From Ampelomyces quisqualis (taxonomy: Eukaryota > Ascomycota > Dothideomycetes > Pleosporales > Phaeosphaeriaceae), in assembly GCA_018398575.1 (NCBI GenBank), contig JAGTXZ010000014.1, forward strand, positions 1,984,001 through 2,048,000: 64,000 nt of DNA, read 5' to 3'. The notes under the pieces are model-generated. The model was not told the origin of the DNA. It made no database searches and saw only the letters and a program-made list of their open reading frames with translations. Shown here piece by piece: positions 10,024-23,942 of this stretch (its first letter is position 1; every line of letters begins with the position of its first letter). The position numbers and the translations under genes were made by a program.

Positions 10024-13000
10024 TAGCTGTTACCTACTAGTGTAGTAGTTGCAATATTAAGTTTAATTTCCCTAACATAATTGTCTTGTAATACTATAAG
10101 ATCTTTAACTTTTTTTTCTTATACTATAATTTACTTAGCTAATGCTTGTAGAGGTCTTAGCTGTTTTAAATAGCGTTTATAAAACGCTTGCAACATATAT
10201 AGAGCGCCTATAAAGTTTAAGGCGTTATACTAGGTAAAGTTAGGGTTATAGCTTACTTATTTTACGCAATACTTTAGAATAGAGCAGTATAGCTTACTAG
10301 CTAGGATCTCTTTAACTTCCTATTCTTTAACACTTTAAATTAGGATACTAGATAGGTTTAGGCTTAGCTAACTAGGTAGGGAGTTATTAGAGTCCTTATA
10401 GAGGACGTCTAGAGCAAATACGTTATAGATCTTAGAACCTTTAGGTAGCTTTAGTTAAAATAAATAGCTAACTTATTCTAGAACTTTAAAGAGGCCTTTC
10501 TACAATTTAGCAAGTTTGCAACTTAAGTAAGTAATAGATAGGTTTTAGGTTAAGAGGTAAACCTTGTTACTTACTACCTAATTAACAGTTTAATAATATT
10601 TGTTTACTTTAGCAGCTATCTGTTTTTGCGCTTTCTCTATATTGTCTTTAGCTGTGCGCTAGGCTTTATACATGCAAGTAGCTAAGCTTAAGGCATCTTT
10701 AACATTTATATCTTTATGTTTTAAAGGAGATAATACTTAATCTTAGCTCTATTATAGTTTAGATCTAAACAGGAGCTAGTATAGCGCTATACTAATTGCA
10801 GAGTGCAGCAGCGTAGCTTAGGCTTAATTAATTATTAGCAAGAGGTTACTCTAGTTGTCCTAGTAATAAGATATAAAAGGCCTTAATTGTTAATTAATAT
10901 ACTTGTTTATAATCTTAGTTTGTCTATTAGTTTGTTTATAGTAGGCTATAAAAAGCTTAAGTTGCACGCCTAGAATCTTGCAGAACTTAGACTAGAATTA
11001 GGACACAAACTAGAGTCTGCAGTTAGACACTATACTTTTAGGCGTATAGCTAAATTAGTATACCTATTAGATAAACAAGTAAGCTATTTCTTAAGCGTTA
11101 ATTATTTTGTAGTAAGGAATAGAAACAGCTTACTTAAATAGGCAATTAATAATAACTATAATTTAATTATAGCTATAACAATCTATTAGAAATATCTTAA
11201 AATCTATACACAAATACTATATAGGCCTATTAGGAATTTGTAACAGATAGAGGAAACCTTAGGCTTAGAGCTGTCTTAGATAGAATCTTTAACAAAAAAC
11301 GTAGTTTTGTACATAGCGTTTGCATGTAGCCTCTATACTCTTCTAATAATATTGCTAAGCTAAGAGCTAATACGTCTTTATAGCGCTTAGGTAAGCAGTA
11401 AATACTTAATTATAAGCCTCTCTAATTAGTTAAGTGTATAAAGGAAAGTCTCTAAGTATATATAGGCGTAAGTAATACAGCAGTAGTCCTTCTTAGATAT
11501 AATATAGCTATAGTAGTGTAAGGCGTTCTTTCTTAAAAGAGCAGCAATTCTCTGCTAGCAGGGCTTTAATTAGTTCTAATAAGTTAAGATTTAGGAGGGC
11601 ACTAATAGATTAGACTAAAATAGCTAAAACATTAATCTCTAGCTAGTTACAAACGTAGTTCTAAGCTAGTTTAGAGTTAACTAAAGGGCTTAGGCGTTTA
11701 AGTCCTAGAAGTACACAGAATCTGTTATCTTGTTAGGCAGCCTTAACCTTACTAACGTTCTGTTTCCTTTAGCTTAGGATATTAGCTTACTTGTTAAGCT
11801 TGCTAGGCGTGTACTTAATACAGAAATTAAAAGAAGTAATAATTTCCGCCTATTATACTTAACGTGTATTAAGAACCTTAGTAGTTATAAAGTATTCTAA
11901 GGAGCAGTAATCTAAATATACCTAGATTTAACTCTGTATAGAGGTAAGTTTAGCTCTCTACTTCTTAAACGCTTTTAGAATAGCAAAAAGTTCCTTATTA
12001 TGTATTTCTTAATTAAGCTTAGCCCTAGATAGGGCGTAACTATAAAAGGCTACAGGATACTACTTGTTGTTAGGGTGCTTCTAAGAGAGTACTCCTGCTA
12101 TTACTCTATCTAACGCGTTAGTTTCTAACTTTATGTTATACTTAGAATAGAAATAAGATAGCATAGAAATAGCTAAGAGTAAGGCTTTAATCTAATTAAA
12201 AGCCTGTTAGCAGTCTATAGTCTAATTAAACAGTGTAGCAGGACTTTAAAGCTTTATAATTAGTTTAGCTACATAAGAAAAATCCTTAATAAATTATTAA
12301 TAGAAACTAGCAAAACTAAGAAATAACTTAACGCTAGTAACTGTAGTAGGTTTAGCCTAGTTTTAGAGTACTTCTACCTTGTTAGGGTTAACTTTAGTGC
12401 TCTAGTTTGTTAAAACGTAACCTAGATACTTTATGCAGGTTATATAGAATTTACTCTTTTAAATATCTACTTAGAGTCCTATAGTACGTAGGCGCTCTAG
12501 GACCTTTTAGACGTGTTTCTAATATAAGTTTATATCCTTAGAGTAGATTAAGATGTTATTAAGATACGCAATGCAGAAATTATTAAGATAATTAATTAGT
12601 ACATTATTTATATAGCGTTAATACGTAGCTAGCCTATTGCATAAGCTAAAAGAGAGAACCTTACACTTATATATACTGTAACAGGTCTAAAAGGTAGTAT
12701 ACTCTTTAGAGTTAGGATCTATATAAATTTTGTTAAAAGCAGCCTAAATGTTAAACTTAGTAAAGATCTTAGCCTTAGAGGGGCGTAATAGCAGCTTATT
12801 AATGTAAAGAATTAGATAGACGTCCTTGCGCGTAAGGGCGTTAATCTTCTAGTAGTCTATACAGATGCGTATATCTCTATTTAGTTTGTGTACACAAAGG
12901 ATAAGTAAAGTAAAAGGACTTTAGCTAGCCTTAATAAAACCCTTCTAAAGGTGTTCCTAGACGTAGGCCTTAGTAGCTTTAAGCTTCTCCTAGTTTTACT

Positions 13001-15478
13001 TGTACAAGAGACTAAACGCATTTAGTAATAGTTCTTTAAGAATAATCTTGTAATTATACAGATAATAAAAAGGCAATTAATTGGCTGCTAACTTACTAAA
13101 TACATCCTAATACTAAGAGTAACAGGTAGGTAATCTCTTATCTAATTGGCTTTAATTGTTAGCGTTGTCCTTAAAGGCAAGGATCCTGTTAATCTTATAG
13201 AGGCTTGTTGTAAAGAACTTGTTTTAGGGCTTCTTTATAATAAAGTAAAATGCGTTAGCAGAAATAAGAGCTATGTAGGTGCTTAGAGAGAGTTTAGACT
13301 CTAAGCAGTTTTGCTTAGTTAGGGTATAAAGAATCTCTAAGATTTTTTAGGCTAATAAGAGCTTTAAGCATCCCTTAATACAATAAATAGAAGAAGAGGA
13401 ACAGTAAGAACTATTTTAGATTTAATAGTCTTCTTTCTCCTATAGGGCGTTGCGTTATTGCACATTAAGATAGATAGTAGCTAGCACTATAGCTTAATGT
13501 AGAATAGTAGAAATAAAGAGTAAAGGATTATAGAAACAGGAGTACTTAGATAGCTAAATAAACTGTAACCTATCTATGTCTAATTGAATCTTAAATTGTC
13601 TTAACTATTAGAGGCTAAGTATACAATCCTAAGACCTAAGATTAAGAATAAGAAATAGACAGTTCAAAATCTTTTAGCTATTAATATTTAAGTGTATTTA
13701 AATATATTAAGTAACTATAGAAGTAATCTAATTCTTAAAGCTGCGCACCTAAACCTAAAAGAGGAGCTTCTAGATAGGTTAATGTAAAGCTTTAGAAACA
13801 GATAAAACAATTTGTAAATTTAAAAATAAGAAACTTTAAGCACTAGTGTTAATAAGAGTATTAAGGCGTAAACTAATACCTTAGTTGTAAAGAAGCGTAA
13901 GTATAAGAAAATAGGAACTGCAAAACAAATAAGAAAGGTTAAGGTAAGATAGATTGTAACAGCTTAAGCCTAAGAAGAGGTATCTTCTTAGGCGCTTCTA
14001 TTTCTTATACAATATACCTCCTAATTAGGTTGCTCTTAAGCATCTTTATACTTATCTACTTCTACAGCTTTAATCTAACGCATATAAGACTTTGTGCAGT
14101 TACTAAAGTAGTGTCTTAGCTTACTATAATTATAATAACTACTAGAGGTCTTCTATTGTTTTAGCTTAAAGGTCTTTGTAAGAAGACGTACTGTTATAGA
14201 TTAATAGACTAGCGCAGAATTTGTTAAAGCGCTAGTAGTAGTAGTCTAATTTAGCTCTAAATTCTGTTGTAAGGCTAACCTAATTAGCAACCTAGCAGCA
14301 GCTAGTGTTATACTTAGTGTAGGGTTGTTCTTCTGCTCTATATTGTATACAGTAAGGTGTTCTACTATCTAATTAAATAAGTTCTTTTATTAGTGCCTAA
14401 ATTCTAGGTTAGAGGCTTGCAACCCTAGCGTAATCTTAGTCTATAAGTAGTAAAACTACTCTAAAGAAGGTACTTGTCTCTTAACTGCAGAACTTAGAAA
14501 CCTAGCTTTAAACAAGGAGAACGTTTCCTCCTTAGTTATCTGCATTTAATTAAAAGCTGCTTAGCTTTTAGCTACCTTATTACCTGTAATAAAGTAAGAC
14601 TTAAGTAGCTTAATTATTTGCTTAGCGTTCTAGAATTGCTCTTAATTAGTATCTAATAAATATTGTAGCTTAAGATAGCTCTTAGCTAATCCTATAGTGT
14701 AGCCCTATACTAAGGCTATACGTTGTCTTTTAGTCTAATAGTAATCTAAGTTAATCTTAAGTTAATCCTAGATAGAGGCCTGCTATTAGCAGAAGGTAGA
14801 ATCTTTTCTATTACTAAGATTGTCTATATTAAGCGTTTTCTTAGATTATTAAAGTTAGCAAGAGCCTTTATAGTAATGTAAGTACTTAGATGTAAAGCTG
14901 TTAGATAAATAGCAAGGTGCAGAATTGTTCTAGAGTAATTTAGTAGTAGGTAGGGGCTTGTCTAGTCCTATTAACAGAGTTAGTCCTTTCTTAAGGAAAT
15001 TAATTTCTACTAAAGCCTGTTTTAAATCTTGTTGTAATTAATTAACTTCTATTTAGGCAGAGGTTAGATTTGGTGCAGCTCTAGGCTAAGAGGGTTTCTT
15101 AGTATCTAGCTTTTTTGCTTTAGCACTCTGTTACTAGGTTGTTATAGTTAATACAGAGTTATCTTAAGAGAAGGCTCTTAGGGTTAGTTTTTTAGGGAGA
15201 GTTATTAGCGTTGCCTCTAATACTCCTAGGTTATTAATAGTCTCTAAGTTTCTATTATAGCGCTAAACGCAACTTTTACTAAAGTAATCCTAACTGTGTG
15301 TTAATAGGAAAATCTAAACCTAAAGGCTTTAGCTGTTAGAAAATCTAAGGGATCCTAACTGTGTTTGATAGATTTAAGGTTGCAAACAGATCTAATTTAG
15401 ATAGAGTTCTAGACGTTTTAACGCAATCTTTTTAAAAGTAAATAGTAATATTATTTGAATACTATTACTAGCAGGACA
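10024..15478 (-). pseudogene. gag-pol of chromovirus copy 1 (degenerate)
   Basis: Colinear, inverted, with the better-readable copy 3 (40524-45990). No frame longer than about 60 codons survives, as expected after heavy RIP. The order on the minus strand is gag, RT, RNase H, integrase, chromodomain. Confidence 0.75.
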
Positions 15479-15491
15479 AAGTTTCTCTTGT
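15479..15491 (-). promoter_or_regulatory. Primer-binding site of copy 1, complementary to its own LTR
   Basis: ACAAGAGAAACTT on the minus strand, 2 bp from the 5' LTR. The LTR contains the exact complement-pairing segment (15617-15629 in the same LTR). There is no match to a usual tRNA 3' end (no TGG start). This is the arrangement known from Tf1-type self-primed retrotransposons. Confidence 0.55.
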
Positions 15492-15493
15492 AA

Positions 15494-15792
15494 TGTAACA
15501 ACGCAGGTAGGTACAGCTATTAGAATTAAATTAGATACGTATTAGAGGCATATAGGAGTGCGTGTTGTATTAGAGATTCTAGATTAGCTATACACCTATA
15601 GGTCTTGTACAGAAGGACAAGAGAAACTTGTCCTCTATCTATGCTATAGGCTTATATTTATAGTAGGCGTAGTAGCTAAGTTAGAGCGCTGTTAGAGCGC
15701 TTTTGGTCCTAATCTACTAGCTCTCTACATAATTTGTTACTAAGCCTTTATAAGGTATTAGATATAACATGTGTTTGCATGTGCTTGTTACA
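15494..15792 (-). repeat. LTR (5') of chromovirus copy 1
   Basis: Same 299-bp repeat as 8696-8994, differing mostly by C/T and G/A changes. The primer-binding site lies 2 bp inside, at 15479-15491. Confidence 0.9.
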
Positions 15793-16801
15793 TAGTAACT
15801 CTTAGCACTTAACTCTAGTAGTTTACCTACTTAACTAGAGCTCTAAAAGACTTTAATTTACGCTACCTATTAGAACGTAGTACTTAGCTACAAAGTATAG
15901 AATATATAGACCTGTCTTTAAATAAGTATATAGACACTAAAATAAGTAAAGAAACTTTAAATAAATAGCACACTAATAGAACTAAACTTTATAGAGTAAG
16001 AGAAGGTGTACTACTTATACCTGCCTTTTCTATTAAAGAACCTGCAAATACTTTAGGTTAATGTAAAAAAAAACAATTAGTGCTATATAGCTGCGCTCTA
16101 GCTAGCGTAGCAGAATAACGTTAACGTTGTTTATATATAAGAGCCTACTACTTAAGTAGGCTCTTGCACCTCTACTTACCTAGCCTTTACTTTCTTTTCT
16201 CTAGTTATTAGCTAGCATAACGCATTACGTAGAAAGGCTAAGTGCCTACGTATTCTTATATACGTACGCTACTTACCTATACTTAAGGCTAAATTAATTT
16301 ATTCTTATATATTATAAGACCTTTTCTAAGTTAAAGTTAACAGCTACTTAATACTTAATTTCTACTAATAACTACTTAATAATAATATAATACATTACTT
16401 TACTAAATTAATCTTTTTCTTTAGGTGCATAATTAAAGAAAACTTTAATACCTAGCATAACACTTTTAAGCCTAAGTTAATCTCTACCTATAGAAGAGCA
16501 GAAGTTATACGCTAGGCTGTACAACACAATTTAAACTTTATTAAAAAGCTAGAATAGTTAACCTACTGTACTAGGCATATTCTAGATATCTTTTTCTTAA
16601 ATATCTTTTTTACTAATATAATCTTGCAGGATAACTTCTATATAGGCTCTAACTACTTAACTCTTGTTACTACACTACCTACTAGAAAACACTTACTTTA
16701 GAAATAATTTTACTATAAAGTCTTATTTATAAGGCTAATAGAGTTTAGTAGACTTGTTAAGCTTAACACTTAAGGTATTAAGCACCTGTACTGCTACTAC
16801 A
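15793..16801 (+). pseudogene. LINE ORF2 5' part: endonuclease region
   Basis: Continuation of the LINE after chromovirus 1. At about 16400-16750 the plus strand reads, through RIP stops, as an APE-type endonuclease C-terminus: a segment matching the NTLDL(V/T)FSN-like box (ILDIFFLNIFFT) followed by a GSDYLTLVTTLP-like box, the catalytic SDH region. It ends in HLYCYYT, where the second short-TIR element is inserted. A perfect 10-bp-stem hairpin sits at 16139-16165. Confidence 0.55.
16139..16165. repeat. Hairpin (10-bp stem, 7-nt loop)
   Basis: AAGAGCCTAC - TACTTAA - GTAGGCTCTT. Perfect stem inside the LINE; role unknown. Related CCTACTAC...GTAGGCTC strings recur in the tandem array at 59.7-60.0 kb. 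Confidence 0.5.
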
Positions 16802-17125
16802 CGTTAGGAAAACACAACGTTAGCAACATCCACAATATTAGCAACACTATTAGAATAGTTAACTAGACAGTTCTTGACTGTACTTAACTGTCCCTAGGGT
16901 CTCCTATTTGTTCTGGCTGCCTAATTAGACTAAAACGCTCAAATTGATCCACCTGATCTACTAGACCCACCTGCCCCACCCGCGCAATTACGTAATTATT
17001 CTAAAAACCTAAAATATAGAGCTTAATTCCCTCTTTAAAACGCACTATTTAGAATTTTTATAGCTGCTCTAGTTGCTAAGATGCACAGTAGTGAAGTTTG
17101 TAACTTTTTAATGTTCTTTACTAAG

Positions 17126-17424
17126 TGTAACGACGCAGGTAGGTACAGCTATCAGGATTAAATTAGATACGTATCAGAGGCATATGGGAGTGCGTATTGT
17201 ATCAGAGATTCTAGATTAGCTATACACCTATAGGTCTTGTACAGAAGGACAAGAGAAACTTGTCCTCTATCTATGCTATAGGCTTATATTTATAGTAGGC
17301 GTAGCAGCTAAGTTAGAGCGCTGTTAGAGCGCTTTTAGTTCTAATCTGCTAGCTCTCTACATAATCTGTTACTAAGCCTTTATAAAGTATCAGATATAAC
17401 ATGTGTTTGCATGTGCTTGTTACA
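17126..17424 (-). repeat. LTR (3') of chromovirus copy 2
   Basis: 299 bp. Holds the hairpin GGACAAG-AGAAA-CTTGTCC at 17247-17265, whose loop side (17249-17261) pairs with the primer-binding site. The polypurine tract (minus strand AAGAAGGGGGGTAA) abuts it at 17425-17439. Confidence 0.9.
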
Positions 17425-17749
17425 TTACCCCCCTTCTTAAAATTAATAGTCTCTATTAATTAGGTCTGTATTAGTGTTGTTTTAGATACCTCTCTAAATT
17501 GTTATAAACTTACATTTACCTTAAGTTTATTTTAAGATAACGTAATATAGCTGTTTGTTATTGTTTTAATCTGCGCGCTAGCGCGTTTAAAGTTTCTAAC
17601 TTTACCTTAAGCTTTTTAAGCATATATACAAGGCTAGCCCTCTAGTATACTACTTTTCTATACTCTCCCTCTATACGTTTGTATACCTATAGCTATCTAA
17701 CTGCTTTCTTAATTTAATTGTTAGCTAATTATTTCTGCAGATACACACA

Positions 17750-18472
17750 ATGCCTATTTCTGTCCCTTCTAGGGCTTATCTCTTAGCCTATTAAGTTGTT
17801 TACCTGCAGGCTGCAAGGGCTTTTGCCTGTAGCTATTTTAATATTAAGTTTAGATTCTATTTAGATGTGTCTAAGAAGTGTGCTTATTGCACACTCTTAA
17901 ATAAGAAGTGTTGCCTAGTTCTTCTATATACAGGCTAGGAGTATAATAGCCTCTTTAAGGCCCTTAACTACAGGTTTGCTGCCCTAGGTAGAGATAAGTC
18001 TAATAAGGTAGTATTAGAGCAAGAGGCTGCTGTTAAAGAGGCAGCGTTTTAGTTAGCTGCTATTGTGCAAGTAAGCACTACACAAGTAGCTAATATAAAC
18101 AACGCTAACTTGTTAGTTAGTGCTTATTACTAGAGAAAGGAGCTGGCTAGGAAGGTTAGGGCAATAGCTAAAGAGGTTAGGTTGCTTAGAAAGAGCATAG
18201 CTAGGTTAACTAGTGTAGTTACTTAGCTAGTAGATGTTATAATAGCATTAAGAGCTAATTAGTTAGCAGAGCAGAAGAAGGCGTAGGTAGCAACATTTTA
18301 GGCAGCAGCAGAGCAAGAGGCAGGTACTTGCAGCAGGCAGGGCTAGAACAGAGGACAACTAGGTAGTACATTAGTGTCTGTACCTAAGAATTTAGACAGT
18401 TAAGAACATTCTACTAGTAGCAGCAACAGTCTGCTGTTAGATCTAATAGAAGAGTAAGACTTCTATTGTTAA
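17750..18472 (+). pseudogene. Antisense ORF of chromovirus copy 2
   Basis: ATG 17750 to TAA 18470 in one frame, about 240 codons with RIP-type stops. It is the best-preserved copy: Cys-x2-Cys at CAYC and KKCC, coiled-coil stretch KEVRLLRKSIARLTSVVTQL, then an Ala/Glu-rich and Ser-rich tail. Convergent with the pol frame on the minus strand. No recognised family. Confidence 0.6.
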
Positions 18473-21400
18473 TAGCTGTTACCTACTAGTATAGTAGTTG
18501 CAATATTAAGTTTAATTTTTCTAATATAATTGTCTTGTAATACTATAAGATCTTTAACTTCTTTTTCTTATGCTGTAATCTACTTAGCTAACGCTTGTAG
18601 AGGTCCTAGCTGTTTTAGATAGCGTTTATAGAACGCTTGTAACATGTGTAGAGCGCCTATAAAGTTTAAGGCATTGTACTAGGTAGAGTTAGAGTTATAG
18701 CCTACCTATTTTACGCAATACTTTAAGATAGAGCAGTACAGCTTGCTAGCTAGGATCTTTTTAACTTTCTATTCTTTAACGCCTTAAATTAGGATACTAG
18801 ATAAGTTTAAGCTTAGCTAACTAGGCAGAAGGTTGTTAAGGTCCTTGCAGAGAACGTATAGAGCAAACACGTTATAGATCTTAGAACCTTTAGGTAGCTT
18901 TAGTTAAAATAAATAGCTAACTTATTCTAGAACTTTAAAGGAGCCTTTCTATAATTTAGCGAGTTTGCGACTTAGGCAGGTAATAGATAGGTTTTAGGTT
19001 AAGAGGTAAACCTTGTTACCTACTGCCTAATCAATAGGTTAACAATGTTTGTTTACTTTAGTAGCTATCTGTTTCTGCGCTTTCTCTATATTATCTTTAG
19101 CTGTGCGCTAGGCTTTATGCATGTAAGTAGCTAAGCTTAAGGCATCTTTAACGTTTACATCTTTATGTTTTAAAGAGGATAATACCTAATCCTAGCTCTG
19201 TTATAGTTTAGATCTAAACAAGAGCTAGTATAGCGCTATACTAATTGCAGAGTGCAGCAGCGTAGCTTAGGCTTAATTAATTATTAGCAAGAGGTTACTC
19301 TAGTTGTCCTAGTAATAGAATACAAAAGGCCTTAATTGTTAATTAATATACTTGTTTATAATCTTAGTTTGTCTATTAGTTTATTTATAGTAGGCTGTAA
19401 AAAGCTTAAGTTGTACGCCTAGGATCTTGCAGAACTTAGACTAGAATTAGAACACAAACTAGGGTCTGCAGTTAGACACTATACTTTTAGGCGTGTAGCT
19501 AAATTAGTATACCTATTAGATAAACAAGTAAGCTATTTCTTAAACGTTAATTATTTTGTAGCAAGGAATAGAAACAGCTTGCTTAGATAAGCAATTAATA
19601 ACAACTATGATTTAATTATAGCTATAACAATCTGTTAGGAATGTCTTAAAATCTATACACAAATGCTGCATAGGCCTATCAGGAATTTGTAACAGATAGA
19701 GGAAACCTTAGGCTTAGAGCTGTCTTAGATAGGATCTTTAATAGGAAATATAGTTTTGTACATAGCGTTTGCATGTAGCCTCTATACCCCTCTAATAATA
19801 TTACTAAGCTAAGAGCTAATATGTCTTTGTAGCGCTTAAGTAAGCAGTAGATACCTAATTATAAGCCTTTCTAATTAGTTAAGTGCATAAAGAGGAGTCC
19901 CTAAGTACACATAGGCGTAAGTAATACAGCAGTAGTCCTTCTTAGACATAATACAGCTGTAGTAGCAAGAAGCGTTCTTTCTTAAAAGAGCAGCAATTCT
20001 CTACTAGCAGGGCTTTAATTAGTTCTAACAAGTTAAGATTTAGGGGGGCACTAATAGATTAGACTAAAATAGCTAAAATATTAATCTCTAGCTAGTTACA
20101 AACGTAGTTCTAAGCTAGTTTAGAGTTAACTAAGAGGCTTAGGCGTGCAGGTCCTAGAAGTACATAGAATCTGTTGTCTTGTTAAGCAGCCTTAACCTTG
20201 CTAACGTCTTGTTCTCTTTAGCTTAGGATATTAGCTTGCTTGTTAAGCTTACTAGGCGTGTACTTAATGCAGAAATTAAAAGAGGCAATAATCTCTGCCT
20301 ATTATGCTTAACGTGCATTAAGAACCTTAGTAGTTATAAAGTATTCTAAGGAGCAGTAATCTAAATACACCTGGATTTAACTCTGTATAGAGGTAAGTTT
20401 AGCTCTCTACTTCTTAAACGCTTTTAAGATAGCAAAAAGTTTCTTATTATATATTTTCTAATTAAGCTTAGCCTTAGATAGAGCGTAACTATAAAAGGCT
20501 ACAGGATACTACTTGTTGTTAGAGTGCTTCTAAGAGAGTACTCCTGCTATTACTCTATCTAACGCGTTAGTTTCTAACTTTATGTTATACTTAGGATAGA
20601 AATAAGATAGCGTAAAAATAGCTAGGAGTAAGGCTTTAATCTAATCAAAAGCCTGTAAGCAGTCTATAGTCTAATTAAACAGTGTAGCAGGACTTTAAAG
20701 CTTTATAATTGGTTTAGCTACACAAGAGAAATCCTTAATAAATTGTTAATAGAAACTAGTAAAACTAAGAAATAACTTAACGCTAGTAACTGTAGTAGGT
20801 TTAGCCTAGTTTCAGAGTGCTTCTACCTTGTTAGAGTTAACTTTAGTGCCTTAGTTTGTTAAAACGTAACCTAGATACTTTGTATAGGTTATATAGAATT
20901 TACTCTTCTAAATATCTACTTAGAGTCCTGCAGTACGTAGGCGCTCTAGGACCTTTTAAACGTGTTCCTAATGTAAGTTTATATCCTTAGAGTAGATTAG
21001 GATGTTGTTAAGATACGCAATGTAGAAATTGTTAAGATAATTAATTAGTATATTATTTATATAGCGTTAATACGTAGCTAGCCTATTGTATAAGCTAAAA
21101 GAGAGAACTTTATACTTATATGTACTATAACAGGTCCAAAAGGTAGTATACTCTTTAAAGTTAGGATCTATACAAATTTTGTTAAAAGCGGCCTAGATGT
21201 TAAACTTAGTAAAGATCTTAGCCTTAGAGGGGCGTAATAGCAGCTTATTAATACAAGAGATTAGATAGACGTCCTTGCGCGTAAGAGCGTTAATCTTTTA
21301 GTAGTCTACATAGATGCGTATATCTCTATTTGGTTTATATACATAGAGAATAGGTAAAGCAAAAGGACTTTAGCTAGCCTTAATAAAACCCTTCTAAAGG

Positions 21401-23927
21401 TAGTCCTAGACGTAGGCCTTGGTAGCTTTAAGCTCCTCTTAGTTTTGCTTATACAGGAGACTAAACGTATTTAGTAATAGTTCTTTAAGAACAATCTTGT
21501 AATTGTACAGACAATAAGAAGGCAATTAATTGGCTGCTAACTTGCTAAATATATCCTAATACTAGGAGTAACAGGCAGGTAATCTTTTATCTAATTGGCT
21601 TTAATTGTCTGCGTTGTCCTTAGAGGCAAGGATTCTGTTAATCTTATAGAGGCTTGTTATAAAGAACTTGTTCTGGGGCTTCTTTATAATAAAGTAAAAT
21701 GTATTAGCAGAAATAAGAGTAATGCGGGTAGTTAGAGGGGGTTTAGACTCTAAGCAGTTTTGCTTAGTTAGGGTATAAGGGATTTCTAAGATTTTTTAGG
21801 CTAATAGAAGCTTTAAGCATCCCTTAATACAATAAATAGAAGAAGAGGAACAGTAAGGACTGTTTTAGATATAATAGTCTTCTTTCTCCTATAGAGCGTT
21901 GCGTTGTTGCACATTAAGATAGATAGTAGCTAGTACTATAGCTTAATATAGAACAGTAGGAATAGGGGGTAAAGGATTGTATAAACAGGGGTACTTAAAT
22001 AGCCAAATAAACTGTAACCTATTAGTGTCTAATTGAATCTTAAATTGTCTTAACTATTAGAGGCTAAGTATACAATCTTAAGACCTAAAATTAAGGATAA
22101 GGAATAGACAGTTTAAAATCTTTTGGCTATTAATATTTAAGTGTAGTTAAATATATTAAGTAACTAAAGAAGTAATCTAATTCTTAAAGCTGCGTACCTA
22201 AACCTAGAAGGGGAGCTTCTAGATAGGTTGCTGCAAGGCTTTAGAAACAGATAAGACAATTTGTGAATTTAAAAATAGGAAACCTTAAGCACTAGTGTTA
22301 ATAAGAGTATTAAGGCGTAAGCTAAGGCCTTAGTTGTAAAGAAGTGTAGGTATAAGGAAATAAGGACTGCAAAACAAATAAGAAAGGTTAAAGTAGAATA
22401 GATTGTAATAGCTTAGGCCTAGAGAAGGGTGTCTTCTTAGGCGCTTCTGTTTCCTATATAATACACCTCTTGATTAGGTTGCTCTTAAGCATCTTTATAC
22501 TTATCTACTTTTATAGCTTTAATCTAACGCATATAAGGCTTTGTACAGTTACTAGAGTAGTGTCTTAGCTTACTGTAATTGTAACAACTACTAGGAGTCT
22601 TTTGTTATTCTAGCTTAAGAGTCTTTATAGAAAGACGCACTGTTGTAGATTAATAGACTAGCGCAGAATTTGTTGGAGTGCTAGTAGTAGTAGTCTAATT
22701 TAGCTCTAAATTCTGTTGTAGGGCTAACCTGATTGGCAACCTAGCAGCAGCTAGTATTATACTTAGTGTAGAGTTATTCTTCTGCTCTATATTGTATGCA
22801 GTAAGGTGTTCTACTATCTAATTAAATAAGTTCTTTTATTAGTGCCTGAATCCTAGGTTAGAGGCTTGCAACCCTAGCGTAATCTTAGTCTATAAGTAGT
22901 AAAACTACTTTAAAGAGGGTACTTGTCTCTTAACTGCAGAACTTAGAAACCTAGCTTTAAACAAGGAGAACGTTTCCTCCTTAGTTATCTACATTTAATT
23001 AAAAGCTGCTTAGCTTTTAGCTACCTTGTTACCTGTAATAAAGTAAGACTTAAGTAGCTTAATTATTTACTTAGCGTTCTAGAATTACTCTTAATTAGTA
23101 TCTAATAAATATTGTAGCTTAAGATAGCTCTTAGCTAATCCTGTAGTATAGCCCTATACTAAGGCTATGCGTTGTCTTTTAGTCTAATAGTAATCTAAGT
23201 TAATCTTAAGTTAATCCTAGATAGAGGCCTGCTATTAGCAAAAGGTAAGATCTTTTCTATTACTAAGATTGTCTATATTAGGCGTTTTCTTAGATTGTTA
23301 AAGTTAGCAAGAGCCTTTATAGTAATGTAAGTACTTAGATGTAGAGCTATTAGATAAACAGCAGAGTACAGAATTGTTCTAGGGTAATTTAGTAGTAGGT
23401 AGAGGCTTGTTTAGTCCTATTAACAGAGTTAGTCCTTTCTTAAGAGAATTAATTTCTGCTAAAGCCTGTTTTAAATCTTGTTATAATTAATTAACCTCTA
23501 TTTAAGCAGGGGTTAGATTTAGTGCAGCTCTAGGCTAAGGAGGTTCCTTAGTGTCTGTCTTTTTTGCTTTAGCACTCTGTTGCTAGGTTGTTACAGTTAA
23601 TACAAAGTTGTCTTAGAGGAAGGCTCCTAGAGTTAGTTCTTTAGGGGGAGTTATTAGCGTTGCCTCTAATACTCCTAGGTTATTAATAGTCTCTAAGTTT
23701 CTATTGTAGCGCTAAACACAACTTTTCTAAAGTAATTTTAACTGTTGTGTTAATAGGAAGATCTAAACCTAAAGGCTTTGGCTATTAAGAGATCTAAGGG
23801 ATCCTAACTGTGTTTAATAGATTTAAGGTTACAAATAGATCTAATTTAGATAGGGTTCTAGACGTTTTAACACAATCTTTTTAAAAGTAAATTGCAATAT
23901 TATATAAATGCTATTACTAGCAGGATA
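18473..23927 (-). pseudogene. gag-pol of chromovirus copy 2 (degenerate)
   Basis: Inverted and colinear with copy 3 pol. Closed by many RIP stops; no intact frame. Confidence 0.75.
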
Positions 23928-23940
23928 AAGTTTCTCTTGT
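23928..23940 (-). promoter_or_regulatory. Primer-binding site of copy 2, complementary to its LTR
   Basis: ACAAGAGAAACTT on the minus strand, 2 bp inside the 5' LTR; pairs with the internal LTR segment as in copy 1. Confidence 0.55.
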
Positions 23941-23942
23941 AA

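Larger units (their letters stand above)
8696..15792 (-). mobile_element. Ty3/gypsy chromovirus copy 1 (complete, RIP-degraded)
   Basis: LTRs at 8696-8994 and 15494-15792 (299 bp each, TGTAACAA...TTGTTACA), with 5-bp target duplication TAGTA at 8691-8695 and 15793-15797. Orientation is minus: the purine tract (AAGGGGG on the minus strand) abuts the left LTR and the primer-binding site abuts the right LTR. The internal region is colinear with copy 3, where pol domains are readable: protease/RT, RNase H, H2C2 integrase and chromodomain. All frames are closed by CAG/CAA/TGG to stop changes. It is inserted in the LINE. Confidence 0.9.
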
